64,000 bases of DNA from Flavobacteriaceae bacterium (GCA_024743095.1 JANSXF010000016.1:1-64000); one strand, 5' to 3'. Shown: positions 45,509 through 56,119, counted from the stretch's first letter. The notes: generated by a model not told the origin, from the letters alone. Numbers and translations are program-made.

Positions 45509-46852
45509 TTATGCTACTTTTCTGTTTTTACCGGTTTTCATCAAGCCGTCGTAATGCCTGTTCAACAAATAAGAATTTACTTGTTGAACAGTATCTATGG
45601 CCACACCTACCATGATCAACAGTGATGTTCCTCCATAAAACAATGCCCACCCGGCCTGTACATCCATCAATTTTACCACTACTGCCGGCAATACTGCCAA
45701 CAAGGCCAAGAAGATAGATCCTGGTAATGTAATCAAGGACATAATTTTGTCCAAATAATTTCCTGTTTCCTTTCCAGGACGTATGCCCGGTATGAAACCA
45801 CCACTTCTTTTTAGATCATCTGCCATTTTATTGGTTGGCACGGTAATCGCTGTATAGAAGTATGTGAATATGATAATCAATACTGCAAAGAGGATATTAT
45901 AGGCCAACCCGAATATATCGGCGAACTGTACTTCCATCCACTGCCCTGCAGCTGTATCATTAAATGTTTTACCAATCAAACTTGGTGCGAACATAATTGC
46001 CTGCGCAAAGATAATGGGCATTACTCCAGATGCATTCAACTTAAGTGGAATGTACTGACGTGCTCCCATTACGTTCTTTTCGTATCCGCCGGAGGCTGTT
46101 CTTCTTGCATACTGTACTGGAATCTGTCTTACGGCCATGGTCAAATAAACACTGGCCAAGATTACCAAGAACCATACGATCACCTCGATCAACATAAACA
46201 TGATGCCTCCCGTGTTGTTTGTCGTCCTTGAAACAAATTCCTGTGCAAATGCTTGTGGCATTGTCGCAATGATACCGACCATGATCAACAAGGAAATACC
46301 GTTTCCGATTCCCTTATCGGTAATTTTCTCACCCAACCACATGGCGAACACACATCCTGTTACCAATATGATAACAGCTGGAACGATAAAATCCAAACCT
46401 TTGCCCAAAACAAAGGCACTGTCCGGCACACCAAGGGCACCAAGACCGTACAAATAGGCAGGGGCTTGAACTATACAGATACCTATTGTTAACCAACGGG
46501 TAATCTGGTTGATGGTCTTTCTACCGCTTTCTCCTTCTTTTTGTAGTTTTTGAAGATAAGGAATCGCAATTCCCATCAACTGCACCACAATGGAAGCCGA
46601 GATATAGGGCATAATCCCCAAAGCGAACACCGAGGCATTCGCGAAGGCACCACCGGTAAAAGCATTCAGAATACCCAAGATACCATTTTCAGTCTGCGAG
46701 GATAATTCCGCCAACTGGGCGGTATCAATACCAGGAAGAACAACTTGGGCACCGAATCGGTAGACCAATAACAATCCCAATGTCAGGATAATACGTTGTC
46801 TTAGCTCATTTATCTTCCAGATATTTGATATGGTCTCAATAAATTTCTTCAT
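45509..46852 (-). CDS. secY: Protein translocase subunit SecY
   Basis: The 447-residue channel protein has ten membrane helices, starting MKKFIETISNIWKINELRQR. Marks are the plug-region GIMPYISASIVVQLM (about residue 78-92), GEKITDKGIGNGISLLIM and the cytosolic loop KRSGGFIPGIRPGKET. It forms the Sec channel with SecE and SecG. It lies 11 bp after rplO. Confidence 0.98.
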   Translation of the reverse strand: MKKFIETISNIWKINELRQRIILTLGLLLVYRFGAQVVLPGIDTAQLAELSSQTENGILGILNAFTGGAFANASVFALGIMPYISASIVVQLMGIAIPYLQKLQKEGESGRKTINQITRWLTIGICIVQAPAYLYGLGALGVPDSAFVLGKGLDFIVPAVIILVTGCVFAMWLGEKITDKGIGNGISLLIMVGIIATMPQAFAQEFVSRTTNNTGGIMFMLIEVIVWFLVILASVYLTMAVRQIPVQYARRTASGGYEKNVMGARQYIPLKLNASGVMPIIFAQAIMFAPSLIGKTFNDTAAGQWMEVQFADIFGLAYNILFAVLIIIFTYFYTAITVPTNKMADDLKRSGGFIPGIRPGKETGNYLDKIMSLITLPGSIFLALLAVLPAVVVKLMDVQAGWALFYGGTSLLIMVGVAIDTVQQVNSYLLNRHYDGLMKTGKNRKVA

Positions 46853-46863
46853 GCTATAACTTC

Positions 46864-47316
46864 TTATAAACTTATTGCCTCACCTCCTGCTGACTCAATG
46901 GCAGCTTTTGCGGAAGCAGTAAATTTATGTACAGATACTTTAAGGGATGCTTTCAATTCACCATCACCCAATATCTTTACCAAATCGTTTTTGTGGGTCA
47001 ATCCGTTCTCCAAAAGAGTTTCCAAAGTAACCTCGTTTTTAACGACGCCCTTATCCACCAACTCTTGTAGTTTACCTAGATTGATTCCTGTGTACTCTTT
47101 TCTGTTCATGTTAGTAAAACCGAACTTGGGTACACGTCTTTGCAATGGCATCTGACCACCTTCAAAACCAATCTTTTTGGAATATCCAGATCTAGACTTG
47201 GCTCCTTTGTGTCCACGGGTAGAAGTTCCTCCTTTACCGGAGCCTTCTCCACGTCCTACACGTTTTCCTTCTTTGTGCACAGCGCCATCCGCTGGTTTAA
47301 GATTATTCAAATCCAT
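46864..47316 (-). CDS. rplO: 50S ribosomal protein L15
   Basis: The 150-residue protein starts MDLNNLKPADGAVHKEGKRV, with the glycine-rich RNA-binding extension GRGEGSGKGGTSTRGHKGAK and the signature toward the C-terminus (VTLETLLENGL, SVHKFTASAKAAIESAGG). It lies 13 bp after rpmD. Confidence 0.97.
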   Translation of the reverse strand: MDLNNLKPADGAVHKEGKRVGRGEGSGKGGTSTRGHKGAKSRSGYSKKIGFEGGQMPLQRRVPKFGFTNMNRKEYTGINLGKLQELVDKGVVKNEVTLETLLENGLTHKNDLVKILGDGELKASLKVSVHKFTASAKAAIESAGGEAISL

Positions 47317-47329
47317 GTGCCTTTATATT

Positions 47330-47509
47330 TTAAGCTTCCTCTGTGGAAACCAAGTGTTTTACCTTATTTACCATTCCAAGGATACTAGGAGTTGCTTCGT
47401 GCTCCACTTCCTGTCCGATTTTTTTCAGTCCAAGAGCCTCCAAAGTCCTTTTTTGGTCTTGTGGCTTTTTAATGCCGCTCTTTATTTGCTTAACCTTGAT
47501 CTTTGACAT
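47330..47509 (-). CDS. rpmD: 50S ribosomal protein L30
   Basis: ATG 47509 opens a 59-residue frame: MSKIKVKQIKSGIKKPQDQK, LGLKKIGQEV and MVNKVKHLV are L30 marks. It fills the gap between rpsE (12 bp) and rplO (13 bp), its standard place in the spc cluster. Confidence 0.95.
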   Translation of the reverse strand: MSKIKVKQIKSGIKKPQDQKRTLEALGLKKIGQEVEHEATPSILGMVNKVKHLVSTEEA

Positions 47510-47521
47510 AATATCCTCTAT

Positions 47522-48046
47522 TTATCCTTTAAAGACTTTTTCCAAGGAAACTCCTCTTTGCTTAGCTACGGTATCAGCGCTTCTCAATTGCAATAAAGCA
47601 TCGAAAGTTGCTTTTACCACGTTGTGTGGGTTGGAAGATCCTTGTGACTTGGATAGTACATCCTGTACTCCAACTGCTTCCAATACAGCTCTCACTGCTC
47701 CACCGGCGATTACCCCGGTACCATGTGATGCTGGCTTGATGAACACCCTTGCTCCTCCGAACTTTCCTTTTTGTTCGTGAGGAAGTGTTGCTTTTGTCAA
47801 AGGTATACGAACCAAGTTCTTTTTAGCATCCTCGATGGCCTTGGCGATAGCTGTGGCAACCTCTTTGGATTTACCCAAACCATGTCCGACTACTCCGTTT
47901 TCATCACCAACAACAACTATTGCTGAAAAACCAAAGGCCCTACCACCTTTTGTTACCTTGGTAACCCTTTGTACTCCAACCAAACGGTCTTTCAACTCCA
48001 GTCCACCTGGCTTTACTATCTCTACGTTCTTGTAATTCTGGTACAT
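47522..48046 (-). CDS. rpsE: 30S ribosomal protein S5
   Basis: The 174-residue protein, important for decoding accuracy, carries the dsRNA-binding-like domain [19 protein letters not shown] and [19 protein letters not shown], then the C-terminal [18 protein letters not shown]. No changes are evident in the loop linked to spectinomycin resistance. It follows rplR by 5 bp. Confidence 0.97.
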   Translation of the reverse strand: MYQNYKNVEIVKPGGLELKDRLVGVQRVTKVTKGGRAFGFSAIVVVGDENGVVGHGLGKSKEVATAIAKAIEDAKKNLVRIPLTKATLPHEQKGKFGGARVFIKPASHGTGVIAGGAVRAVLEAVGVQDVLSKSQGSSNPHNVVKATFDALLQLRSADTVAKQRGVSLEKVFKG

Positions 48047-48051
48047 AGTTA

Positions 48052-48405
48052 TTAAAATTTTAGTCCGGCCTCCCTAGCGCCTTCAGCCAATGATTTTACT
48101 CTTCCGTGATATAGGTTTCCTCCCCTATCAAAAGCTACAGCTTCAACACCAAGCTTAAGGGCCTTCTCGGCTATGGCCTTACCCACGTTGGTCGCGACTT
48201 CGGATTTTGTTCCTTTGGCCTCGACATCCTTATCTCTCGATGAGGCCGCCGCCAAAGTTACACCTTTATTGTCGTCTATCAACTGGGCGTATATTTCTTT
48301 ATTGCTTCTGAAGATGGACAACCTTGGTCTTGCTTCAGTTCCGAAGGATACTTTTCGTATTCTTCTTCGGATGCGTAATTTCCTTTCAGTAGTAGATAAT
48401 CCCAT
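48052..48405 (-). CDS. rplR: 50S ribosomal protein L18
   Basis: The 117-residue 5S rRNA-binding protein starts [20 protein letters not shown] and contains [19 protein letters not shown] and [21 protein letters not shown] shortened to its core [11 protein letters not shown]. It lies 11 bp after rplF. Confidence 0.97.
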   Translation of the reverse strand: MGLSTTERKLRIRRRIRKVSFGTEARPRLSIFRSNKEIYAQLIDDNKGVTLAAASSRDKDVEAKGTKSEVATNVGKAIAEKALKLGVEAVAFDRGGNLYHGRVKSLAEGAREAGLKF

Positions 48406-48416
48406 AGTCTTAATTA

Positions 48417-48959
48417 TTAAGCTGATTTACCTGCTTTTCTTCTTAATTGTTCTCCTACGAACTTCACACCTTTTCCTTTGTAAGGCTCTGGCTTACGGAA
48501 AGATCTGATCTTGGCGGCCACTTGACCTACCAATTGCTTGTCGTGAGATGTTAGTTTTACGATAGGGTTCTTCCCTTTTTCGGAGATAGTCTCGATCTTT
48601 ACTTCTGGAGCAATGTCCAAAATGATGTTATGAGAGAATCCAAGGGCCAAATCCAACTTCTGTCCTTGATTACTGGCTCTATAACCAACACCTACAAGTT
48701 CCAATTGCTTGGTCCAACCATTGGTCACACCTTCTACCATATTATTGATAAGAGCGCGGTATAAACCATGTTTTGCTTTATGTTCGTTGTCATCGGAAGG
48801 TCTTTCCAAAACAACATTTCCGTCCTCGACTTTTACGTCAATCCCTGAAAACTCTTGTGAAAGCTCACCTAGTTTACCTTTTACAGTAACTACGGAATCC
48901 TTCACCTCTATCGTGACCCCATCAGGAATTTTAACTGGACTGTTACCTATTCTAGACAT
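48417..48959 (-). CDS. rplF: 50S ribosomal protein L6
   Basis: The 180-residue protein starts [20 protein letters not shown] and ends with the L6 signature [20 protein letters not shown]. Two similar alpha/beta domains span about 1-80 and 82-175. It follows rpsH by 19 bp. Confidence 0.97.
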   Translation of the reverse strand: MSRIGNSPVKIPDGVTIEVKDSVVTVKGKLGELSQEFSGIDVKVEDGNVVLERPSDDNEHKAKHGLYRALINNMVEGVTNGWTKQLELVGVGYRASNQGQKLDLALGFSHNIILDIAPEVKIETISEKGKNPIVKLTSHDKQLVGQVAAKIRSFRKPEPYKGKGVKFVGEQLRRKAGKSA

Positions 48960-48978
48960 TTTTCTTCTCTTTTCTCAA

Positions 48979-49377
48979 TTAATATACGTAGCACAAAACT
49001 TCACCACCTACGTTCTCTTGTTGAGCTTGTTTGCTCGTCATAACTCCGTGCGAAGTTGATATGATGGCAATTCCCAAACCGTTCAACACTCTAGGCAAAT
49101 CGCCCGAGTTTGAATATTTACGCAGACCGGGTTTACTTACCCTCTGCAATTTTTTTATGATAGGCTCCTTGGTGAATTTATCATACTTAAGGGCTATTTT
49201 AATGTTCCCTTGCACTTCATTCTCCTCGAACTTATAGCTCAAAATATATCCTTGGTCGAACAATATTTTGGTAATTTGTCTCTTTAGATTGGAACCTGGG
49301 ATATTTACAACCCTATGACCTGCCTTGTTGGCATTTCTCAATCTGGTCAAATAATCTGAAATTGGATCTGTAAGCAT
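48979..49377 (-). CDS. rpsH: 30S ribosomal protein S8
   Basis: The 132-residue primary 16S rRNA binder starts MLTDPISDYLTRLRNANKAG and has the C-terminal signature ISTSHGVMTSKQAQQENVGG. In E. coli it also represses the spc operon at the rplE region; whether that holds here is unknown. 18 bp after rpsN. Confidence 0.97.
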   Translation of the reverse strand: MLTDPISDYLTRLRNANKAGHRVVNIPGSNLKRQITKILFDQGYILSYKFEENEVQGNIKIALKYDKFTKEPIIKKLQRVSKPGLRKYSNSGDLPRVLNGLGIAIISTSHGVMTSKQAQQENVGGEVLCYVY

Positions 49378-49395
49378 TTCTTTTCTTTATCTAAA

Positions 49396-49665
49396 TTACC
49401 AACTTGCCTTTTTAACACCAGGAATCAAACCTTTGTTGGCCATTTCCCTGAACATCACCCTTGATATACCAAAAGTTCTCATGTAACCACGAGGTCTACC
49501 GGTTAGTTTACAACGGTTCCTCATACGAACTGGAGATGCATTTACAGGCAACTTTTGCAAAGCCTCATAATCTCCCGCTTCCTTTAGCGCCTTTCTTTTC
49601 TCGGCGTATTTTTCTACCATTTTAGCCCTTTTTCTTTCGCGGGCTTTCATTGATTCCTTGGCCAT
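49396..49665 (-). CDS. rpsN: 30S ribosomal protein S14
   Basis: The 89-residue form, [20 protein letters not shown], with [20 protein letters not shown] and [17 protein letters not shown]. It has one cysteine only and the longer length, so it is the zinc-free type. It follows rplE by 1 bp. Confidence 0.97.
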   Translation of the reverse strand: MAKESMKARERKRAKMVEKYAEKRKALKEAGDYEALQKLPVNASPVRMRNRCKLTGRPRGYMRTFGISRVMFREMANKGLIPGVKKASW

Positions 49666-49666
49666 A

Positions 49667-50218
49667 CTAGTTCTTTTTAAAGGGTACTCCCAATTCGGTT
49701 AACAATGATTTTGCTTCCTTATCGGTTTCAGCGGAAGTAACAAATGTAATGTCCATTCCGTTGATCCTGTTGATTCTGTCTATGTTGATTTCTGGAAAGA
49801 TGATTTGTTCGGTAACACCTAGGTTATAGTTACCTCTACCGTCGAAACCTGTGGCTTTAACTCCAGAGAAATCACGCACCCTTGGGAGTGCACTTGTGAT
49901 CAATCTATCCAAAAATTCGTACATGCGCTCACCTCTCAATGTCACTTTGGCACCAATCGGCATACCTTTTCTCAATTTAAAGGTTGCGACGTCTTTCTTT
50001 GAAAGTGTAGCTACTGCCTTTTGACCTGTGATATTGGTCAACTCGTCCACGGCATGATCGATAAGCTTTTTATCTGAAACAGCGGCACCGACTCCTCGGC
50101 TTACCACTATTTTCTGCAACTTAGGAACCTGCATTACATTTTTGTAACCAAACTCTTCCGTTAGCGCCTTGATCACGCGCTCCTTATATTCTTGTTTTAA
50201 TCTTGGAATATAACTCAT
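49667..50218 (-). CDS. rplE: 50S ribosomal protein L5
   Basis: The 183-residue 5S rRNA binder contains [37 protein letters not shown] and [18 protein letters not shown]. It follows rplX by 2 bp and precedes rpsN by 1 bp. Confidence 0.97.
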   Translation of the reverse strand: MSYIPRLKQEYKERVIKALTEEFGYKNVMQVPKLQKIVVSRGVGAAVSDKKLIDHAVDELTNITGQKAVATLSKKDVATFKLRKGMPIGAKVTLRGERMYEFLDRLITSALPRVRDFSGVKATGFDGRGNYNLGVTEQIIFPEINIDRINRINGMDITFVTSAETDKEAKSLLTELGVPFKKN

Positions 50219-50220
50219 GA

Positions 50221-50532
50221 CTAAATTACTTCATTGGATTTTTTAGAAACCCTTACTTTCTTTCCCTCCCTTACTTCGTACCCGATACGAGTTGCCTCGC
50301 CTGATTTTGGATCGATCAAGGAAAGATTGGAAATGTGTATGGGAGCTTCCTTCTTAGTTATGCCTCCTTGAGGATTGTTCGCACTTGGCTTTTCGTGTTT
50401 GGACACCTCGTTGACACCTTCCACGATAGCTTTGTTCTTTTCACGGTCTACCTGAAGAACTTTTCCTTCACTGCCCTTGTGGTCTCCCGCAATGACTTTT
50501 ACCGTATCCCCTGTTTTTATTTTCAACTTCAT
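50221..50532 (-). CDS. rplX: 50S ribosomal protein L24
   Basis: I choose ATG 50532 ([20 protein letters not shown]), giving 103 residues, the family length; a frame 15 codons longer overlaps rplN and is not credible. The KOW motif is [21 protein letters not shown]24 starts assembly of the 50S subunit. 16 bp after rplN. Confidence 0.96.
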   Translation of the reverse strand: MKLKIKTGDTVKVIAGDHKGSEGKVLQVDREKNKAIVEGVNEVSKHEKPSANNPQGGITKKEAPIHISNLSLIDPKSGEATRIGYEVREGKKVRVSKKSNEVI

Positions 50533-50548
50533 CTTTCTGATATTTCTT

Positions 50549-50917
50549 TTATAGCACTTCAGGCGCCAATGAAACAATCTTCATGAATTGTCTGTCCCTC
50601 AACTCTCTGGCAACGGGACCGAATACACGAGTTCCCCTCATCTCCCCGGTTGGGTTCAACAACACACATGCGTTGTCATCGAAACGGATGTAAGAACCGT
50701 CAGGTCTTCTCACTTCTTTCTTTGTTCTAACAACAACTGCCGTAGACACAGAACCTTTTTTTACAGTACCGTTCGGAGTAGCTTCTTTTACGGTAACAAC
50801 AATTTTGTCACCCAAGGAAGCATATCTTCTTTTTGTTCCCCCTAGTACGCGGATGGTCAAAACTTCTTTTGCACCGGTGTTGTCCGCAACCCTTAATCTT
50901 GATTCTTGCTGTACCAT
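50549..50917 (-). CDS. rplN: 50S ribosomal protein L14
   Basis: The 122-residue protein starts [20 protein letters not shown] and carries [18 protein letters not shown] and [15 protein letters not shown]. It lies at the subunit interface. 2 bp after rpsQ. Confidence 0.97.
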   Translation of the reverse strand: MVQQESRLRVADNTGAKEVLTIRVLGGTKRRYASLGDKIVVTVKEATPNGTVKKGSVSTAVVVRTKKEVRRPDGSYIRFDDNACVLLNPTGEMRGTRVFGPVARELRDRQFMKIVSLAPEVL

Positions 50918-50919
50918 AA

Positions 50920-51177
50920 TTATTTAGCTCTTTCTAGGATTTCTACCAACCTCCAGCATTTTGTTTTGCTCAATGGTCGTGTTTCCATTATTTTGACGGT
51001 ATCACCTTCGTTGCAATCGTTCTTCTCGTCGTGGGCAACATACTTCTTGGTCTTCAAAACGAATTTCCCGTACATAGGGTGCTTCATTCTTTTTACCTCA
51101 GAAACCACTATCGATTTCTCCATTTTGTTGCTGGTAACAACGCCTATTCTTTCTTTTCTTAAATTTCTGTTTTCCAT
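50920..51177 (-). CDS. rpsQ: 30S ribosomal protein S17
   Basis: The 85-residue OB-fold protein starts [20 protein letters not shown] and has [19 protein letters not shown] and the signature [20 protein letters not shown]. 13 bp after rpmC. Confidence 0.97.
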   Translation of the reverse strand: MENRNLRKERIGVVTSNKMEKSIVVSEVKRMKHPMYGKFVLKTKKYVAHDEKNDCNEGDTVKIMETRPLSKTKCWRLVEILERAK

Positions 51178-51190
51178 AAGGCAGAACCGA

Positions 51191-51382
51191 TTATTGTAAT
51201 TCCCTTTTAGTTATTTCAGTCGCAAGTCTTGCTACCGTCCTTCTAGTCTTTCTGATCTGTAAAGGATTTTCCAAAGGAGTAACGGCATGTGCCATTTTAA
51301 GGTCAGCGTGTTGTTTTTTCAACTCGGCCAATCTCTCCTTTAGCTCTTCAATTGAAAGTTCTTTTATTTCTGATTGTCTCAT
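51191..51382 (-). CDS. rpmC: 50S ribosomal protein L29
   Basis: ATG 51382 ([20 protein letters not shown]) gives 63 residues; four extra upstream codons (MRRK) are possible but unlikely. Two long helices and the signature [17 protein letters not shown] are present. 19 bp after rplP. Confidence 0.95.
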   Translation of the reverse strand: MRQSEIKELSIEELKERLAELKKQHADLKMAHAVTPLENPLQIRKTRRTVARLATEITKRELQ

Positions 51383-51401
51383 CTTTCTTCTCAATTAAAA
51401 A

Positions 51402-51821
51402 TTAGGCGGAATAATCCCTTGCTACAACAAACTTGGTCTTCACCGGAAGTTTTTGTGCCGCAAGCCTTAAGGCCTCTTGGGCAATATCCTTTGGTACACC
51501 AGCAATCTCGAACATGATTCTACCTGGCTTCACCACGGCTACCCAATATTCTGGAGCTCCTTTACCTTTACCCATACGTACCTCAAGAGGCTTTTTGGTG
51601 ATAGGTTTGTCCGGGAATATTTTGATCCACAATTGACCCTGTCTCTTCATGTATCTTGTCGCAGCGATACGTGCAGCCTCGATTTGACGGGAAGTAATGA
51701 AGTGCGAATCCATGGACTTGATACCGAACATTCCATTGGAAAGTTGGTGCCCTCTCTGGGAGATACCCTTCATACGCCCTTTCTGGGCCTTACGAAATTT
51801 TGTTCTTTTTGGCTGTAACAT
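51402..51821 (-). CDS. rplP: 50S ribosomal protein L16
   Basis: The 139-residue protein starts [20 protein letters not shown], with [20 protein letters not shown] and [19 protein letters not shown]. It helps place the A-site tRNA. 19 bp after rpsC. Confidence 0.97.
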   Translation of the reverse strand: MLQPKRTKFRKAQKGRMKGISQRGHQLSNGMFGIKSMDSHFITSRQIEAARIAATRYMKRQGQLWIKIFPDKPITKKPLEVRMGKGKGAPEYWVAVVKPGRIMFEIAGVPKDIAQEALRLAAQKLPVKTKFVVARDYSA

Positions 51822-51840
51822 TTTACCTTACTTTATCTAA

Positions 51841-52551
51841 TTACTTTCTACGGCGAGGTTTCTTATTGTCCTTACCGCTTTTTCCTTGACCAGTACTCAA
51901 TCCTACCAACGGGGAAAGTTCTCTTTTTCCATAGACCTCTCCTTTCATGATCCATACCTTAACACCCAACCTACCATAGGTAGTATGAGCCTCATGCAAA
52001 GCATAGTCGACATCGGCACGGAAAGTAGACAATGGAATCCTTCCTTCTTTGTAAGATTCGGAACGCGCCATTTCAGCACCGTTCAAACGTCCGGAAATCT
52101 GAATCTTGATACCTTCAGCATTCATACGCATTGCAGCTGCAATCGCCATTTTAATGGCTCTTCTGTATGAAATCCTACTCTCAATCTGTCTAGCAACACT
52201 AGCAGCCACCAAGTTTGCATCAAGCTCAGGTCTCTTTATTTCATGAATATTGATCTGAACCTCTTTGTTGGTGATTTTCTTAAGTTCTTCCTTAAGCTTA
52301 TCGACCTCTTGTCCACCTTTACCGATAATGATACCAGGTCTAGACGTGGTGATGGTAATAGTGATCAATTTCAAGGTTCTCTCGATAATTACCCTTGACA
52401 CACTGGCTTTTGCCAAACGTGCATGGATATATTTTCTGATCTTATCGTCTTCAGCCAGTTTATCGCCGTAATCATTTCCTCCGTACCAGTTGGATTCCCA
52501 TCCCCTGATAATTCCTAAGCGATTTCCTATTGGATTGGTCTTCTGTCCCAT
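51841..52551 (-). CDS. rpsC: 30S ribosomal protein S3
   Basis: The 236-residue protein has the KH domain ([20 protein letters not shown]) and the C-terminal domain ([20 protein letters not shown]), with a basic tail ending KKPRRRK. It helps mRNA entry and unwinding. 10 bp after rplV. Confidence 0.97.
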   Translation of the reverse strand: MGQKTNPIGNRLGIIRGWESNWYGGNDYGDKLAEDDKIRKYIHARLAKASVSRVIIERTLKLITITITTSRPGIIIGKGGQEVDKLKEELKKITNKEVQINIHEIKRPELDANLVAASVARQIESRISYRRAIKMAIAAAMRMNAEGIKIQISGRLNGAEMARSESYKEGRIPLSTFRADVDYALHEAHTTYGRLGVKVWIMKGEVYGKRELSPLVGLSTGQGKSGKDNKKPRRRK

Positions 52552-52561
52552 ATTCTAATTT

Positions 52562-52969
52562 CTAGCTTTCAACGTTGTTATTGGCCTCCAAAATCATAGT
52601 TACATGATTGGAACGCTTTCTGATTCTGTGTGCCCTACCTTGTGGAGCAGGTCTCAATCTCTTCAACATGGTTCCTCCGTCTACACGGATTTCCTTGATA
52701 TAAAGATTTGCCGCTTCTATATCAGCACCCTCATTTTTTGCTTCCCAGTTAGCGATTGCGGATAGCAAAAGTTTTTCCAACTTTCTTGAAGCTTCTTTTG
52801 GGTTAAATCTCAAGGTAGCCAAAGCCATCTCAATTTGCTTACCTCTTACCAAGTCAGCGACCAAACGCATTTTTCTTGGAGACGTTGGGCAATTGTTAAG
52901 CTTTGCAATAGCAAGTTGCTTTTTTTCTTCCTTCAACCTTTCGGCCATTTCTCTCTTACGAACTCCCAT
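52562..52969 (-). CDS. rplV: 50S ribosomal protein L22
   Basis: The 135-residue protein has CPTSPRKMRLVADLVRGKQI and the loop and signature LKRLRPAPQGRAHRIRKRSN that reaches the exit tunnel. The Bacteroidota-type N-terminus (MGVRKREMAERLKEEKKQ) is longer than in E. coli. 7 bp after rpsS. Confidence 0.97.
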   Translation of the reverse strand: MGVRKREMAERLKEEKKQLAIAKLNNCPTSPRKMRLVADLVRGKQIEMALATLRFNPKEASRKLEKLLLSAIANWEAKNEGADIEAANLYIKEIRVDGGTMLKRLRPAPQGRAHRIRKRSNHVTMILEANNNVES

Positions 52970-52976
52970 AGCTTAC

Positions 52977-53255
52977 TTACTTTTTACCTTTGTTTTTAGC
53001 CCCTGCATGACCTCTAAAAGATCTAGTAGGTGAAAATTCCCCTAGTTTGTGACCTACCATGTTCTCAGTAACAAAAACGGGAACAAATTGTCTTCCGTTG
53101 TGCACTGCGATAGTCTGCCCTACAAAGTCCGGCGTTATCATAGAGGCCCTAGACCACGTTTTGATAACTGTTTTCTTACCTGATTCTATATTGGTCTGGA
53201 CTTTTTTCTCCAGACTAAAATGAACGTATGGTCCTTTTTTTAACGAACGTGCCAT
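52977..53255 (-). CDS. rpsS: 30S ribosomal protein S19
   Basis: The 92-residue head protein starts [20 protein letters not shown] and has [20 protein letters not shown] and [18 protein letters not shown]. 11 bp after rplB. Confidence 0.97.
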   Translation of the reverse strand: MARSLKKGPYVHFSLEKKVQTNIESGKKTVIKTWSRASMITPDFVGQTIAVHNGRQFVPVFVTENMVGHKLGEFSPTRSFRGHAGAKNKGKK

Positions 53256-53266
53256 TTACTTTTCTT

Positions 53267-54091
53267 TTATTTCTTTCTACGTTCTATGATATATCTATTG
53301 GTGTCCTTGGTCTTGGAACGGGTCCTGAATCCTTTTGCAGGAATACCGTTTCTAGATCTTGGATGACCTCCTGAAGCTCTACCTTCACCACCTCCCATTG
53401 GGTGATCAACCGGGTTCATTGCAACAGGTCTAGTTCTCGGCCTTCTACCCAACCATCTGCTTCTACCGGCTTTACCGGAAACAAGCAATTGGTGGTCAGA
53501 GTTGGAAACCGCTCCGATTGTAGCCAAACACGTGGCCAAAATCATTCTAGTTTCCCCGGATGGCAATTTCAAGGTTACGAACTTACCGTCCTTTGCCATT
53601 AATTGAGCAAATGTACCAGCACTACGCGCCATGATGGCACCCTGGCCGGGTCTCAACTCAATACAAGAAACAATAGTACCCAATGGAACCTCGCCCAAAG
53701 GAAGCGCATTTCCAATTTCAGGAGCAGAACCGGTTCCAGACTGGATAGCCTGACCTACCTGCAAACCATTTTGGGCAACCACATATCTTTTTTCACCATC
53801 CTTATACTCTACCAAGGCGATAAATGCAGTTCTGTTTGGATCGTACTGGATTGAAACTACAGTAGCTTCAACTCCTTGTTTGTCCCTTTTGAAATCGATG
53901 ATTCGATATCTTCTTTTATGACCACCACCTTTGTGACGCATGGTCATTTTTCCTTGACTGTTCCTACCACCTGTCTTTTTGATCGGAGCAAGCAAGCTTT
54001 TCTCCGGCTTATCAGTAGTAATCGCGTCAAATCCGTTTACTACTCTAAAACGCTGACCAGGGGTTATCGGTTTTAATTTTCTAACTGACAT
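53267..54091 (-). CDS. rplB: 50S ribosomal protein L2
   Basis: The 274-residue protein needed for peptidyl transferase assembly has the RNA-binding core ([20 protein letters not shown]) and the C-terminal signature [20 protein letters not shown] with the key histidine. 9 bp after rplW. Confidence 0.98.
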   Translation of the reverse strand: MSVRKLKPITPGQRFRVVNGFDAITTDKPEKSLLAPIKKTGGRNSQGKMTMRHKGGGHKRRYRIIDFKRDKQGVEATVVSIQYDPNRTAFIALVEYKDGEKRYVVAQNGLQVGQAIQSGTGSAPEIGNALPLGEVPLGTIVSCIELRPGQGAIMARSAGTFAQLMAKDGKFVTLKLPSGETRMILATCLATIGAVSNSDHQLLVSGKAGRSRWLGRRPRTRPVAMNPVDHPMGGGEGRASGGHPRSRNGIPAKGFRTRSKTKDTNRYIIERRKK

Positions 54092-54100
54092 TTCTCGTCT

Positions 54101-54391
54101 TTATAGATTACTGTAAAAATCAATAATATCACCTTCAGCTACATCAACAATTGCTTTTTTGATAGCATTTGTTTTACCATGCTGAATACCGGTTTTTGTA
54201 TAACGACTCTTACGCGTTGGACCATAATTCATGGTTCTTACCTTTTCAACAGACACACCATAAGTAGCCTCTACCGCTTCTTTGATCTCCAACTTGTTAG
54301 CAGCTGGATTTACAAAGAACCCGTAGCGATTGAAAAGCTCGCTATCGGCGGTCATCTTCTCCGTAATTATCGGTTTTATCAACACACTCAT
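54101..54391 (-). CDS. rplW: 50S ribosomal protein L23
   Basis: The 96-residue protein at the tunnel exit starts MSVLIKPIITEKMTADSELF and has NKLEIKEAVEATYGVSVEKV. It is the docking point for trigger factor and SRP. 7 bp after rplD. Confidence 0.97.
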   Translation of the reverse strand: MSVLIKPIITEKMTADSELFNRYGFFVNPAANKLEIKEAVEATYGVSVEKVRTMNYGPTRKSRYTKTGIQHGKTNAIKKAIVDVAEGDIIDFYSNL

Positions 54392-54398
54392 GATACTC

Positions 54399-55028
54399 TT
54401 ATTTCTTTAGGTTCGATTCAATTCCTTCCAAAGCACTTTCGGTCAACACCAAACTTGTTGCATTAACAATTTTGTAAGTGTTTAATCCTGAGCCTGTTAC
54501 AACTTCGGAACGCTCCAAATTACGCGACGACAAATATACGTTATTATTTGTATCACCCAACACAATAAGGGACTTTTTCTTTTCTATTCCCAAGGAAGAC
54601 AAGAAATTAACGAAGTCCTTCGTTTTTGGAGCTTCAAAATTGAAGTCTTCAACAACCACCAAAGATTGCTCTTTGGACTTCAAGCTCAAGGCAGATTTTC
54701 TGGCCAAACGCTTCATATTCTTGTTCAACTTTTGGGTGTAATCCTTAGGCCTTGGACCAAAGATCCTACCTCCACCTCTAAACACAGGGGATTTGATACT
54801 ACCGGCCCTAGCGGTACCGGTACCTTTCTGCTTCTTGATTTTTCTGGTACTACCAGCAATCTCAGCTCTTTCTTTGGCCTTGTGCGTTCCTTGCCTTTGG
54901 TGGGCCAAGTATTGCTTGACATCCAAATAAATGGCATGCTCATTAGGCTCTATCCCGAAAACATCGTCAGAAAGCTCTACTTTCCTACCTGTTTCTTTTC
55001 CTTTGATATCTAAAACTGCTACCTTCAT
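54399..55028 (-). CDS. rplD: 50S ribosomal protein L4
   Basis: ATG 55028 ([20 protein letters not shown]) gives 209 residues and overlaps the rplC stop by one base (TAATG), so translation is coupled. The extended tunnel loop is [20 protein letters not shown] with [10 protein letters not shown]. In E. coli L4 also represses the S10 operon at its leader; the hairpins before rplC here are a candidate target. Confidence 0.96.
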   Translation of the reverse strand: MKVAVLDIKGKETGRKVELSDDVFGIEPNEHAIYLDVKQYLAHQRQGTHKAKERAEIAGSTRKIKKQKGTGTARAGSIKSPVFRGGGRIFGPRPKDYTQKLNKNMKRLARKSALSLKSKEQSLVVVEDFNFEAPKTKDFVNFLSSLGIEKKKSLIVLGDTNNNVYLSSRNLERSEVVTGSGLNTYKIVNATSLVLTESALEGIESNLKK

Positions 55029-55651
55029 TATTGCCACCTTTGAATAGTTACATATGCATTTTTATGGCCAGGCACACATCCTTTAACAACCAAAAGATTT
55101 TTCTCTGGAACCACTTTCAACACTCTTAAGTTCTGTGCAGTAACCCTGTCACCACCCATTCTACCGGCCATACGAAGACCTTTTACCACTTTGGATGGAT
55201 AAGATGCAGCACCGATGGAACCAGGAGCTCTCAATCTGTTGTGCTGACCGTGGGTTGCTTGACCAACTCCACCGAAACCATGACGTTTTACAACACCTTG
55301 GAATCCTTTACCTTTTGACGTACCTATCACATCAACAAACTCCCCTTCTTGAAAAAGGTCGACACCAACTGTATCTCCCAATTTGTATTCACCTTCAAAC
55401 CCTTGGAATTCAACGACTTTCTTTTTAGGAGAAGTACCTGCTTTCTTGTAATGGCCTGTTTCGGCCTTGTTAGCACGTTTTTCTGCCTTGTCATCGAAAC
55501 CTAGTTGAAGGGCCTTGTACCCGTCTACCTCTTCGGTTCTGACTTGGGTAACCACGCATGGTCCAGCTTCCAAAACGGTACATGGAACATTCTTTCCATT
55601 CTCGTCGAAAATGCTGGTCATACCGATTTTCTTACCTATTAACCCAGACAT
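55028..55651 (-). CDS. rplC: 50S ribosomal protein L3
   Basis: The 207-residue protein starts [20 protein letters not shown] and has the central extension ([20 protein letters not shown]) that reaches the peptidyl transferase centre. It is 162 bp downstream of rpsJ, an unusual gap in this tight unit, filled with hairpins. Confidence 0.97.
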   Translation of the reverse strand: MSGLIGKKIGMTSIFDENGKNVPCTVLEAGPCVVTQVRTEEVDGYKALQLGFDDKAEKRANKAETGHYKKAGTSPKKKVVEFQGFEGEYKLGDTVGVDLFQEGEFVDVIGTSKGKGFQGVVKRHGFGGVGQATHGQHNRLRAPGSIGAASYPSKVVKGLRMAGRMGGDRVTAQNLRVLKVVPEKNLLVVKGCVPGHKNAYVTIQRWQ

Positions 55652-55687
55652 ATTTATTAATTATTAATTGTTTACTTTTCTATTTAC

Positions 55688-55805
55688 GCCAAATAATTGG
55701 CAAAAAAATTGGGTCAAGAAAATATTCTGTTCTGACCCAGATTTTTTTCTTTCTCCGTTTTTCCCGAACCATCGTTCGGGACATGTGACCCCCGCTATTC
55801 AGCGG
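55688..55805 (-). promoter_or_regulatory. Structured rpsJ-rplC spacer with terminator-like hairpin and competing half-site
   Basis: On the minus strand the spacer holds, in order: a CCGCT/AGCGG hairpin (55805-55792), an 8-bp perfect hairpin TCCCGAAC-GATG-GTTCGGGA (55781-55762), a bulged hairpin TGGGTCA...TGACCCA (55739-55710) followed by seven T residues (55708-55702), and a small GCCAA/TTGGC hairpin (55701-55688). GGGTCA also occurs at 55791-55786, so it could pair with the 3' arm of the terminator-like hairpin and prevent it. This is the layout of a transcription attenuator inside the S10 operon. Confidence 0.6.
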
Positions 55806-55813
55806 AAATATTA

Positions 55814-56119
55814 TCAGACTTTGATCTCAACTTCAACACCACTTGGAAGCTCGAGCTTCATAAGGGCATCGATGGTTTTTGATGAAGAGCTATAAATGTC
55901 CAACAGTCTCTTGTATGAACTCAATTGGAACTGCTCTCTAGCCTTTTTATTCACGTGAGGTGAACGCAAAACTGTAAATATTTTCTTGCGAGTTGGCAAT
56001 GGAATTGGTCCAGTCACCACAGCACCTGTCGTTTTTACTGTTTTCACGATCTTTTCAGCAGATTTGTCCACCAAATTGTGATCGTAAGATTTCAATTTTA
56101 TTCTAATTTTTTGACTCAT
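55814..56119 (-). CDS. rpsJ: 30S ribosomal protein S10
   Basis: The 101-residue protein starts [20 protein letters not shown] and has [20 protein letters not shown]. Besides its ribosomal place it can join NusB in antitermination. It follows fusA by 12 bp, so the str and S10 groups are merged. Confidence 0.97.
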   Translation of the reverse strand: MSQKIRIKLKSYDHNLVDKSAEKIVKTVKTTGAVVTGPIPLPTRKKIFTVLRSPHVNKKAREQFQLSSYKRLLDIYSSSSKTIDALMKLELPSGVEVEIKV

